From NCBI RefSeq assembly GCF_001653235.2, contig NW_019154062.1, positions 62,001 through 126,000 on the forward strand: a DNA stretch of 64,000 nt. The letters run 5' to 3'. A model generated the notes under the pieces. That model did not search any database. It saw only the letters and a program-made list of their open reading frames with translations, and was not told the origin of the DNA. A program made the translations under genes and the position numbers. This DNA comes from Pochonia chlamydosporia 170 (taxonomy: Eukaryota > Ascomycota > Sordariomycetes > Hypocreales > Clavicipitaceae). Shown here piece after piece: positions 57,391-64,000 of the stretch (its first letter is position 1; each line of letters starts with the position of its first letter).

Positions 57391-57785
57391 GAGGTTTAAC
57401 GGTACCGTACAATACTAAGACCCCTACGATGCACATGTAACCCAACAAGAAGGAAAATACTTAGCAAGACTCCTCACAAACGGACGCAAATCCCATGCAG
57501 GTGCTGACGCACAGACTTCATTCCTCTGCACTCTTGCATCGTCAAAGCAGCATGCTGCTTCTGCAACACATTACCGCTGACACACTGATGGACGCCAGCA
57601 CGGGTCAACTCATGCGCAGTGCATCATCAATGCCTGGCATTTAGAATCTCAGTGTCACCATCTATTGGATTTCTTGGGCAAGAGAGTAACTCTCATCAAT
57701 ATCTACTGCGCTTGGACAGCCATTGTCATGACAGACGCACACGACAACACTGTGACCGAGGAGTGAAGACAATGCCAATATCTAG
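57391..57785. other. Intergenic between two pseudogenes
   Basis: I see no gene or repeat here. This is the junction between the FunK1 relic and the ankyrin relic. Confidence 0.5.
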
Positions 57786-59215
57786 TCATAGTTCCAATGA
57801 TAGCTTCTCCAGTTTGGCCACGACGGAAGGCATGAATAGTTCCTTCTGCTGCAGCTCTGACTGCTTATGGAGCCACTTACGCACCTTGTTACTAAAGATA
57901 GGTATTCTAAGGCTATTCATACCTTCTCCCGTGATTATATAGTCGCATTTGTCGTCATGTGGGAGTCGCAGAGGTGGCTTAGCTAGTAGTAGTTCGCAAT
58001 GGCCATTCTGATCCACGGGCAGGTGATTAAATGGGGAGATATCATTTGTTCCCTCGCCAGGGCTCTCGGTCTCCTCCTGTCTTAGAAGTCGCACAAATTA
58101 TAGGTTCTTTGTGAGCTTTGCTATAGCCTAAGCAGTAAACCCTTCTTTGTTCTTAGCTGTTAGGATAATGTCCGTTGATGTGCCTGCTTGTCGTCTTTGT
58201 TTTTGCTTTTTATTGTTAAACAGCACTATTGCCACATTAAGTTAGCCTGTATAGGCTGCCATATGGAGGGCTGTTAATCCATTGCGGGCTTGCTGGCTTA
58301 GATTGCTACTATATTTTAGCAGCAGCCTAATAATAGCCGGCTGGCCGCTAGCAGTAGCATAGTATACTGCTGTTTGGTCGTAATAATTGTGGGCATTAAC
58401 GTTAGCGCCAGCACAAAGGACTACCTTATTTGTATATTTATCCCTATATTTGTAATACTAATATAAAATACTTTGTCCGTGGAAATCACAAGCACCTAAG
58501 TATGCACCACTCTAGATAAGGAGCTTAACGACGGAAGGGTTCTACCTTCTAGCTCTAAGCAGCAGCAGTGTCCACCTAAATAGCTTTAAATTGACATTGG
58601 CCCCCCGGCAACCAAGATAGTCACTAGGTCTGGATAGCCCCCTTCTAAGGCCTAATGCTGTGCAGTGTGACTACTGCAATCGCGAGCGTTAACTGCTGCG
58701 CCTTAATCTAGCAGGAGCTAAACTGTATCCTCCTGTCCCATCCACGCTATATAGGTAAGCGCTATGGAGCCTCTAATCTTGTCTATAGCATATATATTAT
58801 TACCCTGCTCTAGTAAAGCTAGCAATTGCTGCTAATAACCGCTATTAATAGCAGACTGCAATCCACTTACAATAGAACTACTAGTAGATTTTCTATCTGC
58901 TATTTCCGCTATAAGGGCTATTATGTCTTTATTGGCTGTCTAGTCTGTCACTTAGCTAACTATGCTATTACCGTTAAATGTGAGCAAGGAGTCTTTGCAC
59001 GATTGTCTTATTGCCTTATAACACTATAGCATCGTTAGCATGCAAAACAGTACAGCTAAAGTTATCTCTTACATTAATATTAGCACAGAGATCTATTAGT
59101 GTCTCTATAACTTTAACTTAGTCTGCTAATATACTCTATATAAGAGCGCTCTGTCCTTAATTATTTTCCTATTAACCTTGGCTCTATAAGTGTAAAAGGT
59201 AGAGCCTTTTAGAGT
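57786..59215 (-). pseudogene. Ankyrin-repeat protein, RIP-mutated
   Basis: On the minus strand, successive ankyrin motifs read VKVIETLIDLCANINVRDNFSCTVLH, then LLLD(stop)GAAVNARD with ALEGGYPDLVTIL. Next come GANVNAHNYYDQTAVYYATASGQPAIIRLLLKYSSN and NGLTALHMAAYTG(stop)LNVAIVLF. The same frame then runs through LTKNL(stop)FVRLLRQEE into an open tail ending at 57786. Stops are TAG or TAA in places where the motif expects W or Q (from TGG, CAG or CAA), as RIP produces. At least eight stops are present. The last 100 codons (57786-58094) have no stops and a normal base composition. About five repeats can be recognised. Confidence 0.85.
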
Positions 59216-59890
59216 AAAAGGGAGGTTTAGTTATGCGCGGGAATAAAACAGAAATAAGGTTATTATACAGATATAATACAAATATAATCTTAGTTAAAAG
59301 TAGCTTAAAATAATAGCTTATTAGGTAAGCAATTATCATAGAATATAATTCGGAAATAGTATAGAAATAAAATATATTTTATATATATTAAGGATTAAGT
59401 TCAGTTATATGCTAAAGAGGGGGAATTCCTTCTTTATATAGTAAAATATTAATTAGAATAAGGTTTTAATAGCTTTAAAGTTAATTGCCTTAATATAAGG
59501 TTTAAATAGCCTTAAAGTTAAGTGCCTTAGTAGTAGACTTTGCTTGTGATAGAGATATTCTCTTTCTATAGAAGCTCTTTCTCTTATATAGTCTTAAAAC
59601 TTAGAATTAAGAGATAGCTTTAGACTATTCTAGTTAACTACTTCTTATTAAGTATTATCTTATAAAGCTATTAGCCTTAATTATACCTTTAGCTAGAAGA
59701 CTTAAGTAAATCTATTATTATTAGTTTATTAATATATTAATAAAGGATTATAATTCTCATATACTATTTTACGTTAAAAGTTAAAAGTAAAATAGCTAAC
59801 TTATATTAACCTAAGTTAAATTTACCTAAGAGGTGCTTAATATCTTGCAGCTAATTAACGTGTGGTATTAGGCCCTATAATACCTCTTAG
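59216..59890. other. Extremely AT-rich tract, RIP-type
   Basis: The tract is made almost entirely of TTA, TAA, TAT and CTTA words with very few CpG or CpA dinucleotides. It continues the gradient that starts in the ankyrin relic and ends sharply at about 59890. No original gene can be read. Confidence 0.8.
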
Positions 59891-60374
59891 CTAACCTGAT
59901 AAAAGTGGAGCACCCCTTAGGTCAGCCACGGGGCCACCCCTCAGTCTGTCAATTTCCTCGTGGCATTTTCGATCTCGGAAAATGGGCGATCAATCCTCCG
60001 GCGAAGCTCATGTCAACTTGTGACACATATCTTGACCAGGGTACCATGTCGAACTTGAACTCCAACATTTCTGTTGGAAAACGTGGCTTATACCTCTTCC
60101 CCCATGGGGAAGTTCTCCATGTTGCCCCTGTTCCTCCGCCAGGAACATGTTCACCGGGGTTACTACCCTCCGACGCTTTGAAATGTCTGGGACTGTCAGT
60201 TTTCGGATGCATGCAAGTAGTACAGAGGTCAGTCGTGAGTAGTAATGAGCTTCACAATATAAATTATATATATTACAAACCTCTTGTACCATTCACGTCC
60301 CAATTCTTCACATCGTGACAACGACTCTTGCATCTCAAATAAGAATAGCGACTTTGCTTACTATCACACTCACC
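59891..60374 (+). promoter_or_regulatory. Promoter of the GH10 xylanase
   Basis: Base composition returns to normal at about 59890. A TATAAA at 60258-60263 lies about 112 bases before the ATG. Two words match the XlnR/XYR1-type GGC(A/T)4 site: GGCATTT at 59962 and GGCTTAT at 60085. CCGGGG at 60154-60159 fits the CreA/CRE1 consensus SYGGRG. A CTTCCCC-CAT-GGGGAAG inverted repeat spans 60096-60112. These are short motifs that also occur by chance, so function is inference. Confidence 0.5.
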
Positions 60375-61607
60375 ATGCATCTTTCTTCTCTCACAGTGGC
60401 CACATTGGTCTTGGGCACCCTCGCCACGCCCAGCCGCCACCATCCGTATGTCTCTAGTAGAAACCTTAACACTGATACTGCAGCTAACATAAATCTAGGG
60501 GAAAGAAAGTCGGTCTGAACGAGGCCATCACCCGCAAGGGCAAGACATGGTTCGGCACAGCAGTGACCGTCCGCAAGGACAAGGTTGAGCGCGCTATCCT
60601 TGACAACACGGCTGAATTTGACTCGATCACTCCGGAAAATGCCATGAAATGGGACTTGACAGAGCCGACACGAAACCACTTCGAATGGGAGGCTGCTGAT
60701 GCTGTGGTTGATCTTGCCGTGGCAAATGGGCAGCAAATGCATTGCCACAACCTAGTTTGGCACTCCCGTCTTCCTTGCTGGGTGTTGGACGGAAAATGGG
60801 ACAACAAGACGTTGATTGACATTATGACCAACCATATCAAGACGGTGGCTACTAAATACAAGGGGCACTGTACACGATGGGACGTTCTCAATGAAGGTAA
60901 GTAATCATGTGGAGGTTGAGCTTTCACGAAACTGCAAAACTAACTAAACATAATCAGCACTAAATGACAACGGCACGTATCGGGATTCGGTCTGGTATCG
61001 CACCATTGGAGAAGCCTTTATCCCTATTGCATTCCGCGCTGCTGCCGAGGCAGACCCCACGGCGAAGCTGTTCTACAACGATTTCGACCTCGAGTACGGA
61101 GACGCCAAGACCGAAGGCGCTCGCAGGATTGTCAAACTGATTCAATCGTACGGTGTTCGTATCGATGGTGTTGGTTTCCAAGCCCATCTCGCTTCCGAGA
61201 CCAGCAACACCATAAATCGCACTGTTCCTTCACTGCAAGTCTTGACCAACAGCTTAGAGTCACTAGCAAATCTCGACGTGGACGTCGCATACACTGAGCT
61301 CGACATCCGCATGAAACTGCCTGCTACTGAGGAGAAGTTGAAGGTCCAGGCAAATGATTACGCGCGCGTGGCGGCTTCGTGCATGGCAGTCAAGCGGTGT
61401 GTAGGCATTACGGTGTGGGTGAGTGGACGCGCTACAAGACCGATGGTATTTGATCTGATACCTGAAACTAACACTTTCTAGGGATTCTCTGATAAGTATA
61501 ATTGGATTCCTAATTTCTTCTCTGGCGAAGGAGCTGCTACGTTGTGGGATGAGAATTTGAAGAAGAAGCCAGCGTATAAGGCGGTTCTGGATGCCATCAG
61601 AAAGTAA
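60375..61607 (+). CDS. Secreted GH10 endo-1,4-beta-xylanase
   Basis: Four exons (60375-60445, 60499-60896, 60958-61418, 61482-61607) give 351 residues; introns of 53, 61 and 63 bp are all GT-AG and phases close. A signal peptide of about 17 residues is followed by a single GH10 barrel without a cellulose-binding module. Landmarks are FDSITPENAMKWD, HCHNLVWHSRLPCWV, and WDVLNEALND with acid/base Glu156. FYNDFDLEYG, VGFQAHL and YTELDIRM with nucleophile Glu270 follow, then GITVWGFSDKYNWIP. The normal length and both catalytic Glu show an intact enzyme. It cleaves the xylan backbone outside the cell. It sits just beyond a RIP-mutated block and next to a polysaccharide-lyase-like gene. Confidence 0.96.
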
Positions 61608-62382
61608 GATGGAGCGAGACGTGTCACTCACGTTGGTGTAGCGAAGCAGCGTCTCAGAAATATTCTTCCTTTGTATATATTATAGATCTTACAATTCAAA
61701 ACGTCTCTTGTTGGCGGATTGCACAGTTTATGTACTCACAACGCAGTGGTTGTGTGAGCTTTCCCTCCTGTTGAGTATTTTGTGAGTTGTGCTTCCACCT
61801 TGGAATATTTGGATTTTGTGGAATTGTTTTTCGAAAGCGAGTTTTGGCTTGACATTTGCTATTTGTGACGATGTTACATTTGTTGTGCTTCCGACCACTT
61901 GAGTCCTCGCCACTTGTGTGATGGCATCGTCTGCGAACCCCGTAGCCGAATTGCAAACTTTTAGTGAGAACGATGTCCGTAGCAAGGCAAATATTTGTAG
62001 AGCACCCTGTGACAACTTTAACAAACCATCGTTTTCCATAAGAGGTTCTTTTCCGGCGAGCACCAGCACAACACGTCCATGATTGCACCAAATGCGCATT
62101 CAGAAGATCTAGCCATGTTTTGACCCTGCCCTTTTCTACCAGTTTTATGGAATGGCCATCGCAAGTCAACTAAGCGTGTTTTCCATCTTTACCTTGCAGA
62201 CTTAAAGTCACTTAAATCCGAATCTGCGGCTCTACACATCGTCTCATTAACTGGTACAGGCACACTGGCTGGGGCGAAGAGGACTTATTTCGACTATGAG
62301 CTTCTTCAACCTCGTGGTTCTATGGATACGTGACCGTAAAGAGCCCAATAGCCCACCCTTAAGCTTCCCTTCACCGCAGAAC
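61608..62382. other. Intergenic between convergent CAZyme genes
   Basis: Minus-strand open frames of 123-157 codons overlap here (61696-62169), but they are Cys- and basic-rich without domain character and are taken as chance. Confidence 0.5.
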
Positions 62383-63189
62383 CTAATGAGCTCTCCCATG
62401 TTTAGCATGACAAGAACCTCTTCCACCCCCTCGATTTGGTGCAACTTCCTCGAGGCTAGTCCCAACTTTGACCGAATCATGATACAGCGTAACAGGGCCG
62501 TAGTTGGTGTCCTTGCTGCGGTACTGATTGAGGACAACAGTATTCGGGCTGCCATTCCAGTTCACCTCCGGATTCAGTGTCCTATATACAACAGTCGTTC
62601 CATTACCACCCACAAGCTCCTGTTGCTTGCCGCCATCCCAGATCTGGACAAACCCGACCTCGGGATCCGTCGAGAATTTAACACGAAGAGCGATATCACG
62701 CCACTGGCCGGGAACAATCGGCGCACCCGTCCAGATAGTGTCCCTGTTGTACGCGGCGTCGCGACCAAACGTGAGCTTGTTCTCCTTAGAGACGAAAAGA
62801 GCCATGCTGGGCGTACCATTGTACGGAGGACCATACAACTCAAAGAACATGAACCAGTTGCTGATTTTGGGAAATCCAGACGGAAACAAGACAGAGAAGC
62901 CGATGTAGTACTCGTCGCCGTCTTTGAACAGCGGCGGAGAAACGAGCTGTGCGCGTGGATTCTCAGTCGGCGAGTCGGGGCAAACTGCGTTGGTGTCGTT
63001 GTCGTGGACGACCAACTTTGCTGAGAATTTGCCGGTGCGAGCAACGTCTGCGGACTTCACTACGCCGCCTGGACAACCTTGGGATTTCCACTGGCTAAGA
63101 TCGCCCTCGAAGTCATCTTGGAAGATGATTTTCGCGCTCGCAAGGCCAGTGACGGCCAGGACGAGGAGTCGGGACAGAATGCCACGCAT
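62383..63189 (-). CDS. Secreted polysaccharide-lyase-like protein (heparinase I-like / PL20-type fold)
   Basis: A single exon from the ATG at 63189 gives 268 residues. The frame is open upstream, but this ATG starts a clean signal peptide (MRGILSRLLVLAVTGLASA). The mature protein begins IIFQDDFEGDLSQWKSQGC. A beta-jelly-roll pattern follows: RAQLVSPPLFKDGDEYYIGFSV, FPSGFPKISNWFMFFELYGPP, MALFV, and a late VLNQYRSKDTNYGPVTLYHD. These segments resemble the Polysacc_lyase family (PF14099), which includes fungal glucuronan lyases (PL20). The substrate is therefore probably an anionic polysaccharide, but catalytic residues could not be assigned. The last 15 residues (Gly/Arg/His) look unusual and may reflect a missed 3' intron. 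It converges with the GH10 xylanase. Confidence 0.65.
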   Translation of the reverse strand: MRGILSRLLVLAVTGLASAKIIFQDDFEGDLSQWKSQGCPGGVVKSADVARTGKFSAKLVVHDNDTNAVCPDSPTENPRAQLVSPPLFKDGDEYYIGFSVLFPSGFPKISNWFMFFELYGPPYNGTPSMALFVSKENKLTFGRDAAYNRDTIWTGAPIVPGQWRDIALRVKFSTDPEVGFVQIWDGGKQQELVGGNGTTVVYRTLNPEVNWNGSPNTVVLNQYRSKDTNYGPVTLYHDSVKVGTSLEEVAPNRGGGRGSCHAKHGRAH

Positions 63190-64000
63190 GGTGTAAGTGG
63201 GTGTAGATCTTGGCAGAGACAGGTAACTATGTATTCTCTTAGATGAATTTCGCATCATTCGGTGGGTATCTCCTACTAGATATAGGAGGCATGACAGAAT
63301 GGCATGTATGTCTGGATCATCTGGCTCTGGGGCATGGCTATCACTGGGCCACTCCATGATGGCTCTTCCCAGCATTGTAATCTCCGGCGAACCCTGCCGT
63401 ATGGCTTCGGTGCGGAGCTCAAAATGTCATTGCCATGTTAACGAATCGATCTCGTCCGGCCATGATATCCCGTCCCCGAGGCCACGGTTTGTGGTGCGAC
63501 ATGACCATGTCGGATTCCATCCCCGGACCTGGAACCAGGCGGGTGTCATTCTTCCGGGACAGGCCAACCAAGATTTCTTCATCAACATGGAGAAGCATGC
63601 GGGGGAAACGTGGGGTGCAGCCCCTTGCAGGGATTATATGTCTTTATGTTTGATTTGCCAAATTGCCTAGATGTCAGCCACTTATTGCACGCTGGATGAT
63701 CCCATGGTCGGCAGGATGGAGCATCTGGCCTCCGCGACTTTCCACTGGCAGCTTGAGCCACGTGGATATTGTATTGCAACTACCGCGATCTAGCATGATA
63801 CTTGCATTACTTGGAAATACGTTGGCGGGTCACGGTTCGTGATTAGGCCACTACACTCGTGGGGCTTGTCACGGGCAATCCTTCGTGGTGAACCTGGACA
63901 GCCCAAGGCATAGGCAATCTCGGAATGGAGGACCGGTTTCATGGTCGGCAAGCCAGCCTGTGAATATCGCAAAGAGAGTTTTCTTGACTCAGAACATCTA
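63190..64000. other. Window end, no gene recognised
   Basis: This is the upstream region of the lyase-like gene. A 123-codon plus-strand frame (63299-63670) shows no signal peptide or motif and is not called. Confidence 0.5.

Noticed and set aside
61696..62169. 157-codon minus-strand open frame beside the xylanase
   Set aside because: Lacks any motif and overlaps a 123-codon frame in another phase; taken as chance.

Overview
This is nuclear DNA of a filamentous ascomycete (Pezizomycotina, probably Sordariomycetes; the order cannot be fixed from the sequence). The reasons are short introns of about 45-90 bp with GT-AG (rarely GC-AG) ends and CTAAC-like branch sites, many Zn2Cys6 or fungal-MHR transcription factors, an RTA1-type membrane protein, FTA2-like and FunK1-type kinase-like genes, and an AT-rich block whose stop codons have the CpA-to-TpA pattern of repeat-induced point mutation (RIP). 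I joined exons by hand from splice signals and reading phase. No searches were run.

Layout. 1-1.9 kb: 3' part of a transcription factor. 4.1-8.3 kb: a chromodomain-like nuclear protein and a flavin amine oxidase, convergent. 9.2-12.2 kb: an unknown basic-tailed protein and an FTA2-like kinase-fold protein, divergent. 13-18.5 kb: an RTA1-like seven-helix protein, a secreted single-pass membrane glycoprotein and a two-helix, probably mitochondrial protein. 19.5-22.7 kb: a seven-exon Zn2Cys6 regulator resembling CLR-1-type cellulose regulators. It is followed by about 8 kb with no recognisable gene, and then by the CIA2 (MIP18-family) Fe-S assembly gene at 30.7 kb.

32.7-41.0 kb looks like a small functional neighbourhood. 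Two diverged agmatine-deiminase/PAD-family genes flank a Zn2Cys6 regulator, and a DHA1-type MFS transporter lies beyond them. I infer uptake and deimination of agmatine or a related guanidino compound; this is not shown. A tRNA-Ala(UGC) follows at 41.4 kb.

41.5-54.7 kb is sparse. It holds a four-copy 22-bp tandem repeat, an unknown multi-pass membrane protein, an SRPK-like kinase, a Zn2Cys6 gene that has lost the middle of its regulatory domain, and a small secreted crystallin-like cysteine protein.

54.8-59.9 kb: an F-box-like gene, a FunK1 kinase relic whose two halves lie on opposite strands, and a RIP-mutated ankyrin-repeat pseudogene running into a very AT-rich tract. 60.4-63.2 kb: two secreted plant-polysaccharide enzymes, a GH10 xylanase and a polysaccharide-lyase-like protein, immediately beyond the RIP block. 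The end of the window has no recognisable gene.
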